A DNA stretch of 64,000 nt, from positions 981,919 to 1,045,918 of the forward strand of contig NZ_JAGGPT010000001.1 of assembly GCF_018613715.1 (NCBI RefSeq). Reading direction: 5' to 3'. The translations under genes and the position numbers were made by a program. Every line of letters begins with the position of its first letter. Within the stretch, counting starts at the first letter, position 1. The notes under the pieces are model-generated. The model was not told the origin of the DNA, made no database searches, and worked only from the letters and a program-made list of their open reading frames with translations. The DNA comes from Chryseobacterium sp. ISL-6 (lineage in GTDB: Bacteria; Bacteroidota; Bacteroidia; Flavobacteriales; Weeksellaceae). Shown in pieces: positions 47,116 through 55,108 of this stretch.

Positions 47116-48828
47116 CTAGTTCATCGCTATGAATTTGAACTTGAACAATTGACAGGATGTACCATAATAATCCCAAAGTCGCAAGTTCGAATTCCCATCC
47201 ATGGTACAGTCGGGCACATCCCAGCCACGAGTAGCATCTACCTTTGATAGAATTTTGTAGTAGCCATTAGCTACAGCCACTACCTGCCAGGCCTGCGCAT
47301 CATTACCATAGTTCTGCCAGAGCCGGATTGAAGTTCCCAGTGTATTGCTATTACTGGCTAGATCAATACAGCGATTTGTTGCGCTGGCTTTAGACACAAA
47401 GCGCCAGTAGCCATTGCCTGCATCAATGGCTATCCACTGCTGCGCTGCAGCACCATTCCTCGTCCATGGTCTTAACACTGCGCCATTGGTATCCTCTCCT
47501 GATTTTAGATCAAGTACTTTATTGGCGTCGGTCTGAAACTCGATCTCGTAAATACCATTATTAACCAGACTAGTTGCATTGCAATTTGCAACAGGATAGT
47601 TGGAGGCCGCATATTGTTGAAACCACTGTTTGCTTGGGGCAGCGCAGGCTTCCCAATTGTTACTAAAGGCCGTTCCAGCATTAGGGTCGCCCTTGTGGAG
47701 CAGGTCATCCGGGGCAAGGAGGTTCCAACTCACATTGCCTGATTGATCCGCGATATATTTTAGATTCGCACCAAATCCGTTTCCGCCTGCCGTACCGGTT
47801 GTGCCAATACCGAATGTACCATATCCCTGAGGCGCCCAGTCGGTTTCGGTAATGGCGATCGGAGCAATGTCTGCAATCGGTTTAACATTGGTATTCCAGC
47901 CATTTTGAAAGGACTGATAATTGTTGACACCACCCCAGTAACCTGGGTAGATATGAACGGCATAGCCAATATTACCGCCTGTGATTGGATTGGTAACGTA
48001 ACCTTGGTAATGCGATTGCCATCCCGTGCCTGGTATCCAGCAGACATTATTTGCACCATTGTTACGAATGATATTGACCAATGGCTGGAAGAAATTTTTA
48101 AGCGCCGCAAAATGTTCGTTTCCTGTGGTACCCCATACCCCATTTGTGCCAAGGATTTCAACAGGTTCATTGGCCAACTCAAACATCACATTGTCAGCAT
48201 TTTTTAAGCCCGGATGTTGCGACAAAAATGTCCATACGGTTTTAAGGTAACTATGATAGGCATCGTTTACAGCAATGCGATTTGGACATACACCCGGTGG
48301 GCGTAGGATGACATACATTCCTCGGCTCCGGGCATGGTCGATCAGTGGGATAATCACCTGATTCGTATAAGTTACCAAGCGGTTATAATTGAATCTTGAG
48401 ATATCGTTCTCTGGGATAGATGGGCCGGGATCATTGGTCCAATAAGGATCGATATGGAGGCGAATATAATTGAGATACCAGCCATCAGCGGTGCTGCTGA
48501 GCTTGTCAATGACTGCTTTGTTATAATTCAAAGCTCCTTGTACATTGTAATTGTCCCAGGTACAGTAACCAGAATTGGCGCCATATTGACAGCCATTGAA
48601 CCAGGGACTGGGTGTTATGGCAACCCCATGTAAGACAACATTATTGCCGCAGGGATCCTTGAGGTTCCTGCCACCGACATGCAGGGATGGTGTCACTGCC
48701 AATGCAGATGCATTGGCTCTTAGGTTTCTTTCAGATTCTTCTGGTAAAGTTTTTTCTTCCATCCTGGAGCAGTTGGAAAGAATGGTTAACAGAAAAACCA
48801 GAAGTAACCACATTTTGTTTGTTCTCAT
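47116..48828 (-). CDS. GH5 endoglycanase lipoprotein with C-terminal ricin-type lectin domain
   Basis: The 570-residue protein starts with a lipoprotein signal (ILSNC, Cys20), predicting surface or periplasmic anchoring. A GH5 barrel (about 45-410) carries acid/base Glu221 in FELANEPVEI and nucleophile Glu328 in AITETDWAPQ. Residues about 425-570 are a beta-trefoil with repeats such as CIDLASNSNTLGTSIRLW and AQAWQVV (QxW-like), a CBM13/ricin lectin. The substrate could be cellulose, mannan or xylan. By eye its GC content is well above its neighbours', and it stands alone between two gene-poor gaps, which suggests horizontal acquisition. Confidence 0.88.
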   Translation of the reverse strand: MRTNKMWLLLVFLLTILSNCSRMEEKTLPEESERNLRANASALAVTPSLHVGGRNLKDPCGNNVVLHGVAITPSPWFNGCQYGANSGYCTWDNYNVQGALNYNKAVIDKLSSTADGWYLNYIRLHIDPYWTNDPGPSIPENDISRFNYNRLVTYTNQVIIPLIDHARSRGMYVILRPPGVCPNRIAVNDAYHSYLKTVWTFLSQHPGLKNADNVMFELANEPVEILGTNGVWGTTGNEHFAALKNFFQPLVNIIRNNGANNVCWIPGTGWQSHYQGYVTNPITGGNIGYAVHIYPGYWGGVNNYQSFQNGWNTNVKPIADIAPIAITETDWAPQGYGTFGIGTTGTAGGNGFGANLKYIADQSGNVSWNLLAPDDLLHKGDPNAGTAFSNNWEACAAPSKQWFQQYAASNYPVANCNATSLVNNGIYEIEFQTDANKVLDLKSGEDTNGAVLRPWTRNGAAAQQWIAIDAGNGYWRFVSKASATNRCIDLASNSNTLGTSIRLWQNYGNDAQAWQVVAVANGYYKILSKVDATRGWDVPDCTMDGNSNLRLWDYYGTSCQLFKFKFIAMN

Positions 48829-49721
48829 AATTTAAATATTTAAGGGTGATTCATAATTTATTTTTTTTACCATCGATGCCCGACTCCAATCGTGCGCAGG
48901 AATGTTAGACAGATATGTGAAATTTAATCTTAATTGGATTGTTGTAATTACCAGACTTAGAAAATTCTGGATAGAGGAATTAACGTCCTTATACCGCACC
49001 AATTTCTTGGGAGGCATACTAAAAAATACACGTAAGCATGAGATTGTGAAAATTCGAATTTTCATTAATAACAATTATTAGTTTATTATAAAAATATGTA
49101 AATTATTAAATATAAAACAATGTTTTATTAAAAATTAACACAAAAAACTCATATCATAAATAAAATAATTAATAGATAGTCACAATACTTTATATAGCGG
49201 GGAAAATAAAAGGATCTTATCATAAATTTCATTAAGATGTTAATCACAAAAAGATGAAATAACTATTTACTTTGCTAAAATTTTATTCATTAGCTCAAAA
49301 AAAACTCGCAAAAAAAATGAAATTTTATAATATTCATCTTCAAGTCAAGATGTAATGTGTAGATATGTAAAGTTTACAGATATTGATATAATAAATGAAG
49401 TAAGGAGCATTTGTTTCCTATATTGGAGTGGTGTTTCACCACAACTGTCATAAACTTACTAACTTTTAGAGAAAAACAATGTTGCTGAACTGAATATTTG
49501 TAAGCATTATCACATTTTTGAAGTCGTAGAAATTCATGCCCTAATCTGCTAAAACCTCTTTGCAAAGAATCATAACTGCAGAACTTTCCCAACTTGTGTT
49601 CAGTCTTCACCCTAATAGAAAATGCATATAAAAATGGCGTCACTTAAAGATAAGGACACCATTTTTTATATTTAAATTGATAACCAATTAACAATCCATT
49701 TTTTCACTGATTTTTTTAATA
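48829..49721. other. Gene-poor gap of about 0.9 kb
   Basis: AT-rich stretch upstream of GH5. Two minus-strand frames of 80 and 89 codons (48832..49074 and 49374..49643) are open but match no family I know and have unconvincing composition. The block TTTGTTTCCTATATTG (49408 region) recurs once at about 46346. I see no clear promoter for GH5. The terminator-like hairpin at 49634 is listed separately. Confidence 0.5.
49634..49669. terminator. Bidirectional terminator-like hairpin after the M17-domain gene
   Basis: ATGGCGTCACTT ... AAGGACACCAT with T runs on both strands (TTTTTT on plus, TTTTT on minus). It lies 53 nt past the stop at 49722. It aligns with the hairpin at 46995..47029 over nearly its whole length. 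Confidence 0.65.
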
Positions 49722-50468
49722 TTATTTCTTTATTAGCTCAATCGCATCCTTAATTCCACCACCTGCAACTTCAAAGAAAGATGGACCTGCCAAGAGATAT
49801 ACTTTTTCCAGTTTTTTTGTTTTGGAAAGGTTATGCTCTCTTAAATAGATCTCCGAACGATTGGCCAAAACAATACCTTTAACCACGTTTCCGGCTACCA
49901 GAGCTGTTGGAGAATCAATTCCTGCATCTTTTAAGTCACTGGCAAAGGCAAAGTTGGTCACATCTAATCTCAAAGCTTCCCTTGTCGCAACCTCTGCTAC
50001 TGAAGTCATCAATTCCGGAGTGAAATTGTTACGATCTCCCAAACCAATTAACAATAGTTTTTTCGCTGACATAGAACCTACAGGAGGCGTAATCAATAAT
50101 GTTTCCAAAGCATGTCCATTAAACTGACCTGATTGTCTTATTTTCGTGAATTCGCCTTTCAGAGCTTCATCCAAATGTACCAAACCATTTAAGTTTGCTG
50201 GCAAAGCCTGAGCACTGTGGATGTCGTTATCTGTATATTCGAAAACACAGGCAACCTGAAGCTGAGCATTGGCGGAAGATGGCCCCTGAACCAATCCTAT
50301 CATTGAAATTCCGTCAACTGAGCCCCAATTTTTGGATGTTCCAATGGCTGTGGTTTTTGCAGACACATTAGCCCTAGTTGTATTCGTTTGTGCAAATGTT
50401 AGGGTTGAAAATGCTAATCCTGCAATTAATAATGATTTGCTAATGGTATTTCTTTGGGTATTTTTCAT
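49722..50468 (-). CDS. Secreted stand-alone M17 aminopeptidase N-terminal domain protein
   Basis: The chosen start at 50468 gives 248 residues with a clean signal peptide (SLLIAGLAFSTLTFAQ). A longer frame to 50597 is open, but a TATCTTTG -7 box at 50535..50542 lies inside it, so the transcript should begin downstream of that ATG. The mature part matches the cytosol aminopeptidase N-terminal fold, with ALKGEFTKIRQSGQFNGH, KKLLLIGLGDRNNFTPE and EVATREALRLDVTNFAF. The catalytic C-terminal domain with its metal site is absent. In other bacteria such orphan domains are poorly characterised; a binding role is a guess. Confidence 0.72.
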   Translation of the reverse strand: MKNTQRNTISKSLLIAGLAFSTLTFAQTNTTRANVSAKTTAIGTSKNWGSVDGISMIGLVQGPSSANAQLQVACVFEYTDNDIHSAQALPANLNGLVHLDEALKGEFTKIRQSGQFNGHALETLLITPPVGSMSAKKLLLIGLGDRNNFTPELMTSVAEVATREALRLDVTNFAFASDLKDAGIDSPTALVAGNVVKGIVLANRSEIYLREHNLSKTKKLEKVYLLAGPSFFEVAGGGIKDAIELIKK

Positions 50469-50534
50469 AATATTTATGTTTTCAAGTTTTTTAACAGTTT
50501 GTATTGGCTGATTATAATTTTGTTTTATGCTATT

Positions 50535-50542
50535 CAAAGATA
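50535..50542 (-). promoter_or_regulatory. -7 box for the M17-domain gene
   Basis: Minus-strand TATCTTTG fits TAnnTTTG. It is 67 nt upstream of the ATG at 50468 and downstream of the alternative ATG at 50597, so it decides the start. No TTG is seen at the ideal -33 distance. Confidence 0.5.
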
Positions 50543-50643
50543 GTTTTAGAACTGAAACCCGGCATTGATGTGAGATAACTAATATTTTTTTATTCATTTA
50601 AAACTGAAGGACAATCCTTGAATCGATAAACGATCCGTCTTTG

Positions 50644-50757
50644 TCATTTCATTTTGCGGTTCGTTTTATAATTGCCAATAACTTCAAATTTACGTATTGG
50701 GTCAATCTGATTTATATACTTTCGTAAAGCTAATTCTGCCGCTGATTTAAAATTCAT
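50644..50757 (-). CDS. Small ORF of 37 residues after the HxlR gene
   Basis: ATG to TGA, beginning MNFKSAAELALRKYINQ, charged and with an amphipathic start. It lies 42 nt downstream of the HxlR stop on the same strand. It could be a small gene or the remnant of a longer one. No family recognised. Confidence 0.25.
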   Translation of the reverse strand: MNFKSAAELALRKYINQIDPIRKFEVIGNYKTNRKMK

Positions 50758-50799
50758 TATATTATTTCGATATCCCTCTGATCGTTTTTTGAGATTAAC

Positions 50800-51183
50800 C
50801 TAGCTGAAATTTTCTATATCAGATGATCCCTGAATTCTTTTTATAATCAACATTCTTAACCGATCCTCATGCTGATCCGCCCATTGGCCTAAAACACCAA
50901 TCACAGGAATCAAACTTTTACCAAATTCTGTTAAACTATATTCTACTTTTGGAGGTACAACCGGATAAATTTTCTTTGTAATCAATTCGTGATCTTCCAA
51001 TTCTTTTAACTGAATATTTAAAACCCTTCTTGTGGCATCCGGTATCTTACGTTGCAATTCACTAGGTCTTTTATGCCCTTGATCAATAAACCAAAGCAGA
51101 CGTATTTTCCATTTGCCGTAAAGGACTTCACCTATCAGATCAAGACCGCAGTTCAGGTTCGGTATTATTTTTCTCTCATACAT
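50800..51183 (-). CDS. HxlR-family transcriptional regulator
   Basis: 127-residue winged-helix protein with the HxlR pattern: an N-terminal cysteine (NLNCGLDLIGEVLYGKWKIRLLWFI), HKRPSELQRKIPDATRRVLNIQLKELEDHELI, and the wing YPVVPPKVEYSLTEFGKSL. Such proteins often sense electrophiles or oxidants through the cysteine. It is divergent from an SDR gene (51311), which it probably controls. The 127-bp gap has two TTGTxCAA elements (51211 and 51260). Confidence 0.9.
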   Translation of the reverse strand: MYERKIIPNLNCGLDLIGEVLYGKWKIRLLWFIDQGHKRPSELQRKIPDATRRVLNIQLKELEDHELITKKIYPVVPPKVEYSLTEFGKSLIPVIGVLGQWADQHEDRLRMLIIKRIQGSSDIENFS

Positions 51184-51210
51184 ATTGTAAATTTAAACGT
51201 ATGTTCGAAT

Positions 51211-51267
51211 TTGTACAATAGGGGAATAATTTATCCCTATGTGAATCGTAATTCCGTACTTGTGCAA
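51211..51267. promoter_or_regulatory. Candidate HxlR operators in the divergent promoter
   Basis: TTGTACAA at 51211-51218 and TTGTGCAA at 51260-51267 start 49 nt apart. Between them, ATAGGG and CCCTAT (51218-51240) form another inverted repeat. The positions between two divergent starts fit control of both genes. Confidence 0.35.
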
Positions 51268-51310
51268 ACTGTTTTTATACCCCAATTTTGTTCTATAAAC
51301 AATTCTAAAA

Positions 51311-52102
51311 ATGGAACAATTTAATTTCAACAATGAGTTATCAGGTAAGATTGCCTTAGTAACAGGAGGTACGAAAGGAGCCGGAAAAGCAATTGCAGAA
51401 AGGCTTTTACAAGCTGGTGCAACAGTTGTTGTTACTGCAAGAAACGCACCGGACAAAGAAAGCAGCAAGTTGCATTTCATTCCCTCCGATTTAAGTAAGT
51501 CAGAAGGCGCGCAAAAAGTAGTCAGCGAAGTACTATCAACCTATGGGAGGTTGGATATCCTGGTAAATAACCTTGGTGCATCATCAACGCCTGCCGGTGG
51601 CTTTTCAGCATTGAATGATGAGGATTGGATTTCAACCCTACAAGCAAATTTACTTGCTCCTGTAAGGCTTGACAAGGGATTTTTACCCCAAATGATCGAT
51701 CGAAAAAACGGTGTTATTATTCACATTGCATCAATACAGGGTAAGCTCCCTTTGTATGATTCTACTTTGCCTTATGCAGCTGCAAAAGCAGGATTAATCA
51801 ATTACAGTAAAAGTTTATCAAATGAAGTTACGCCAAAAGGTGTTCGTGTACTTACTGTTTCACCAGGATGGATTAGGACAGAAAATACCAAAGTATGGCT
51901 GGAAACGATTGCCCAAAACTCTAATATTTCCATTGAGGAGGCTCAACAAGATGTTGTGGATGCACTTGGTGGAATACCTTATGGCAGACCTGCCGAACCG
52001 GAAGAAGTAGCTGAATTAGTTGGTTTTCTTGTTTCACCAAGAGCCCATTATTTAACAGGAACAAATTTTGTCATTGACGGTGGAACCATACCCACGATTT
52101 AA
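51311..52102 (+). CDS. Short-chain dehydrogenase/reductase
   Basis: 263-residue classical SDR. Cofactor loop TGGTKGAGKAIA, LVNNLGAS, catalytic serine in IIHIASIQGKLP, and YAAAKAGLINYSK with the Tyr/Lys pair. The C-terminal LTGTNFVIDGGTIPTI is the usual SDR end. Substrate unknown. It is divergent from hxlR and 21 nt upstream of an NTF2-like gene, so the pair is co-transcribed and likely an inducible detoxification unit. Confidence 0.88.
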   Translation: MEQFNFNNELSGKIALVTGGTKGAGKAIAERLLQAGATVVVTARNAPDKESSKLHFIPSDLSKSEGAQKVVSEVLSTYGRLDILVNNLGASSTPAGGFSALNDEDWISTLQANLLAPVRLDKGFLPQMIDRKNGVIIHIASIQGKLPLYDSTLPYAAAKAGLINYSKSLSNEVTPKGVRVLTVSPGWIRTENTKVWLETIAQNSNISIEEAQQDVVDALGGIPYGRPAEPEEVAELVGFLVSPRAHYLTGTNFVIDGGTIPTI

Positions 52103-52123
52103 TAACCTCAAAAATAAATAATA

Positions 52124-52447
52124 ATGAACTTACCGAAAGTAGTATCAGATTTAGTAAAAACACAAAACAACTTTGATAGCGTTGCTTATGCAAATTGTTT
52201 TTCCGAAACAGCCGTAGTTTATGATGAAGGTAAAACGTACAAAGGACGAAAAGAGATAGAACATTGGATTGCGGATGCCAACGAGCGATACCAAGCTACA
52301 ATGCAGCCCGTAAGCTTTGAAGAAACAGAAACGGGAAGCGTTTTGAAAGCAGAAGCTTCAGGAAAATTTAACGGAAGCCCTATTGTGTTGAGTTATCATT
52401 TAGAAATAGCTGATGAATTGATACAGTCATTGAAAATTACTGGATAA
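52124..52447 (+). CDS. NTF2-like / SnoaL-type small protein
   Basis: 107 residues with the fold's pattern: N-terminal helices (VVSDLVKTQNNFDSVAYANCFSETAVVYDEGKTYKGRKEIEHWI) and a curved sheet (GSPIVLSYHLEIADELIQSLKIT). Members bind or isomerise small hydrophobic ligands; no catalytic residue can be assigned here. It lies right after the SDR and is followed at once by a terminator. Confidence 0.82.
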   Translation: MNLPKVVSDLVKTQNNFDSVAYANCFSETAVVYDEGKTYKGRKEIEHWIADANERYQATMQPVSFEETETGSVLKAEASGKFNGSPIVLSYHLEIADELIQSLKITG

Positions 52448-52475
52448 AAAACGGCTAAAAATTTAGCCGTTTTTT
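52446..52475. terminator. Bidirectional intrinsic terminator
   Basis: ACGGCTAAA and TTTAGCCGT flank a two-base centre; a T run follows on the plus strand (six T), and an A run precedes, giving a T run on the minus strand too. It ends the SDR-NTF2 unit and could also stop transcripts from the NmrA side. Confidence 0.85.
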
Positions 52476-52660
52476 AGAATGGCAAACCATTTTTTGAAAG
52501 CGATTTTTATCGTTTTTTGAGATTTAGATATTCTATTAGTAACGTTTTTTTGGGGTGCAATATTGAGACATTCAAGAACCATTCGTTCAAATTTAAAATT
52601 TCTTCTCCCAATATTGCAAAACCCTTGTTAAAATGCCATTTTATTTCCTGGAGGTTCTTT

Positions 52661-52756
52661 TTATTTTGTATTTTTACAAAAATCCAACAATATTCCCATA
52701 ACAGGAACTAAAATGATTGTGATTATAAAAATCCAAAGCCAAGTAAGTAATGCCAT
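52661..52756 (-). CDS. Small membrane protein of 31 residues
   Basis: ATG at 52756, 24 nt after the NmrA stop, same strand. The product starts MALLTWLWIFIITIILVPVM and ends with a short charged tail (DFCKNTK), so it is a single transmembrane segment. Lengths this short escape ordinary gene calling. The coding call rests on the membrane pattern and operon position. The rest of the 300-bp gap to the terminator shows nothing else. Confidence 0.4.
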   Translation of the reverse strand: MALLTWLWIFIITIILVPVMGILLDFCKNTK

Positions 52757-52779
52757 TTCACTTGTTTCTGTTTTTAGCT

Positions 52780-53658
52780 TTATTTGATTTTACTAACTAA
52801 ATTTTCTTTTAACCACTCTCTAATGGTTGTTCTTGTTGTGCTTTCTTCTGTTCTCGGTTCCGTGTCATAAAGGCCATTGCCAATTGCTGTCAACATTTCT
52901 GTTAAAGAGATTGCAAAAGCTTCACTCGTATGATGTTCTACCAATAGTGCTTCTATATAGTCCTCTTTTGAAACTTGTTGAAAACGAATAGGCTTTTCCG
53001 TTAATTCACTCATTTGTAGAGCAATCTCATTGTAGCTTATATCTGCCGGACCGTGAACCGTAAATCCCTCAACGCCTGCCCAGGTTTTGTCTATTAAAAA
53101 TTCTACTGCTTTTGATGCAATGTCTTTTACTGCTATTTGCGATGATTTGTAATTTCCGTCAATAGGTAAGAAAAACGTTCCTGATTTTTTTAGAGAAGCA
53201 ATCTGATACAAAAGGGTTTCAAAAAATACCGGGCAACGTAATGCTCTTACTGATGCTCCGGATTGGCTGACTATATCTTCGCCTTTGTGTAACGCTGTTA
53301 TAAGACCTGCCTGCAAATTACTTTCTTTACCGCCGCCTGATAAATAAACAACTCTTTTTGTACCTGCATTTTTAATTGCTTGTGAAGCCACTTTTGCAAA
53401 GCTTTCATAATAAATATTTACATCTTCTTGGGTATTACTCTGGGGCACACAAAAATAGAGGGTATCACAACCTTGCAATGCTTTTGTGAATTCATATTCA
53501 TTTAGCAAAGAACCTGTGGCAACTTCTACTTTTTCTAAAATGTCAGCTGATATTTTTTTAGGATCTCTAACAAAAATTCTAACCTCTTGTTCCCCCTCTA
53601 CCAATTGTTGCAGAATCATTGAACCTGTATTACCTGTTGGCGTTGTTACTAAAATCAT
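52780..53658 (-). CDS. NmrA-like NAD(P)-binding protein
   Basis: 292-residue atypical SDR. The N-terminus VTTPTGNTGSMILQQL is the GxxGxxG cofactor loop. DTLYFCVPQ and VVYLSGGGKESNLQ follow the Rossmann strands, and the canonical YxxxK is absent. NmrA-type proteins act as quinone oxidoreductases or redox sensors. A Crp-like regulator gene lies 78 nt upstream on the same strand and may control it. Confidence 0.82.
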   Translation of the reverse strand: MILVTTPTGNTGSMILQQLVEGEQEVRIFVRDPKKISADILEKVEVATGSLLNEYEFTKALQGCDTLYFCVPQSNTQEDVNIYYESFAKVASQAIKNAGTKRVVYLSGGGKESNLQAGLITALHKGEDIVSQSGASVRALRCPVFFETLLYQIASLKKSGTFFLPIDGNYKSSQIAVKDIASKAVEFLIDKTWAGVEGFTVHGPADISYNEIALQMSELTEKPIRFQQVSKEDYIEALLVEHHTSEAFAISLTEMLTAIGNGLYDTEPRTEESTTRTTIREWLKENLVSKIK

Positions 53659-53736
53659 AATTGAACTTTTAATTGTTTAGTGAAGTACAAAGATGATAAG
53701 AGTATATTTTGTAAACATTGTCCTATGTTCACATTT

Positions 53737-54306
53737 TCAAATCTTTGATTTTAATCTACTTAATGTTTGAGGGGTAAGCCCTAAGTAAGATGCAACAATT
53801 TTGTTTGATAGTCTTGTCAACAATTTTGTTTGATCTGTCAAAACCCAACGAACTTTTTCTATTGCTTCTAAACCTTGAAAACAATAAATACGTTCTTGGG
53901 ATTTTATATAGGCTAATTCTAGAATTTGTCTGTAAATAAAGCCAAACTGTGGAACCGTCTTGACCAAATGAAAGTAGTCGTCACGATTTATAACTAACAA
54001 TTCCGAAGGTTCGATAGTCTGCATAAATTCGAATGAAGGTTTTTGATTGATTAAGCTTGACAGCGCAGTTCCAAAAGCATCTTCAAAATGAAAATATCTT
54101 GTGGCTTCCTCTCCTTCTTTATTAACGCTAAAAAGTCGTATGCAACCTTTGTTTACAAAATAGAAATGTTTACAGATTTCGCCTTCTTCCAACAGAAACT
54201 CGTTTCTTTTGGTCTTTTTAGATTTGAAATATGAAAAGATATAAGAAAGTGTCTTATCGTCAATTTCAGTTCTTGATTTAAAATATTTTTCTAATTGTCT
54301 ATACAC
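53737..54306 (-). CDS. Crp/Fnr-family regulator
   Basis: 189 residues. The cyclic-nucleotide-binding fold (about 20-115) shows NEFLLEEGEICKHFYFVNKGCIRLF. The C-terminus is short, with helix-turn-helix LSNKIVASYLGLTPQTLSRLKSKI. This compact form is very common in flavobacteria, often next to oxidoreductase genes. No [4Fe-4S] cysteines and no clear cAMP-binding arginine were seen. Upstream of nmrA. Confidence 0.88.
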   Translation of the reverse strand: MYRQLEKYFKSRTEIDDKTLSYIFSYFKSKKTKRNEFLLEEGEICKHFYFVNKGCIRLFSVNKEGEEATRYFHFEDAFGTALSSLINQKPSFEFMQTIEPSELLVINRDDYFHLVKTVPQFGFIYRQILELAYIKSQERIYCFQGLEAIEKVRWVLTDQTKLLTRLSNKIVASYLGLTPQTLSRLKSKI

Positions 54307-54505
54307 TTTAAATGTTTTAGGTTTTATAAAAATAGCAGATAACTGTCAAATTTTCACATTGTATCAATCTTATTTATAACTTTCATAAATTTATTTCTAC
54401 CACGGCTTTAAAATTTATTATGATCGTTTTTTGATTTTACAATCCTTGTTGTAGAAAATGCAGATAACTCAACACTAATTGTAGAGTCATTGAAAAATAT
54501 TTTTT

Positions 54506-54673
54506 CTAAAAACTTAAGATTTTTATTTTGATAAAGTATTTGGGCATTACTATTCCGTTTGCATAATTAAGACCCAGCCATCCGTTAGTATCTTGTTTAA
54601 GATAATTTGAAATTTTCTCTTTGAAATTAATTTTTATAATTTGTCTCGAGGACTGGAAGCAACTTTGAGCCAT
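54506..54673 (-). CDS. Small ORF of 55 residues, possible gene or remnant
   Basis: ATG at 54673, reading MAQSCFQSSRQIIKIN and later NYLKQDTNGWLGLNYANG. Codon use looks coding-like in the middle third. It has no family match that I know. It may be a fragment of a degraded gene downstream of the SDR at 55050. Confidence 0.25.
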   Translation of the reverse strand: MAQSCFQSSRQIIKINFKEKISNYLKQDTNGWLGLNYANGIVMPKYFIKIKILSF

Positions 54674-54708
54674 AAGTTATCTTTCTATATTTTTTAAATG
54701 ATAACAGT

Positions 54709-54743
54709 AAAGTCTTGTAGAGATTAATCCGTTACAAGACTTT
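54709..54743. terminator. Perfect 11-bp hairpin after the 107-residue ORF
   Basis: AAAGTCTTGTA and TACAAGACTTT are perfectly complementary around a 13-nt loop. TTTT follows on the plus strand, TTTA on the minus strand. It lies about 40 nt past the stop at 54785 and probably ends the SDR transcript. Confidence 0.6.
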
Positions 54744-54784
54744 TCCGCAATCAAGGTTAGTTTACAAATTAACCAATTTCTCAG

Positions 54785-55108
54785 TTATATTAACATTACC
54801 TCTCTTAAGATTAAACTGATCAAAGTATTCATACCATCCCCATCTAATCCCAAAGTTTCGAAAGCTTTTGCCAATTCATCAGTTGGGGATTTCCAAATGA
54901 CAAAGAACTGGTGCTTTATTCCTTGAACAGTATCACTGTCATTTTCACTCATTACTACTACCTCGCCACCCTGCTCAACAAGAGGTTGAGATGAAAGTGC
55001 AATTCTTTCAATCGAAACAGTTTCATATGTTAAGTTTAATGTTAGCAGATTACCAAGGTAAACTTTCGCCTGCTTGAGAGAAAGTGCCTGTTGTCCCTTT
55101 TTCATCAA
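54785..55108 (-). CDS. Hypothetical protein, 107 codons, overlapping the SDR end
   Basis: The first ATG (55108) lies 59 nt inside the SDR frame. There is no ATG in this frame after the SDR stop, so a real start would overlap or use a rare codon. The later part (SIERIALSSQPLVEQGGEVVVMSENDS) looks like genuine protein. It could be a translationally coupled gene or the frameshifted remnant of a second one. Function unknown. Confidence 0.4.
   Translation of the reverse strand: MMKKGQQALSLKQAKVYLGNLLTLNLTYETVSIERIALSSQPLVEQGGEVVVMSENDSDTVQGIKHQFFVIWKSPTDELAKAFETLGLDGDGMNTLISLILREVMLI

Larger units (their letters stand above)
54307..54784. other. Gap of about 480 bp with a hairpin and one short ORF
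   Basis: Holds a small minus-strand ORF and a hairpin, both listed separately. Otherwise AT-rich with no promoter I can place for the Crp gene. Confidence 0.5.

Noticed and set aside
48832..49074. Open frame of 80 codons just upstream of GH5
   Set aside because: No recognisable domain, and composition is typical of AT-rich non-coding DNA. It would also occupy the expected GH5 promoter region.
49374..49643. Open frame of 89 codons on the minus strand in the gap after the M17-domain gene
   Set aside because: Rich in Cys, His and Lys with no family pattern, runs into a terminator-like hairpin, and has no promoter or initiation context. A transposase remnant was considered, but no catalytic motif is visible.
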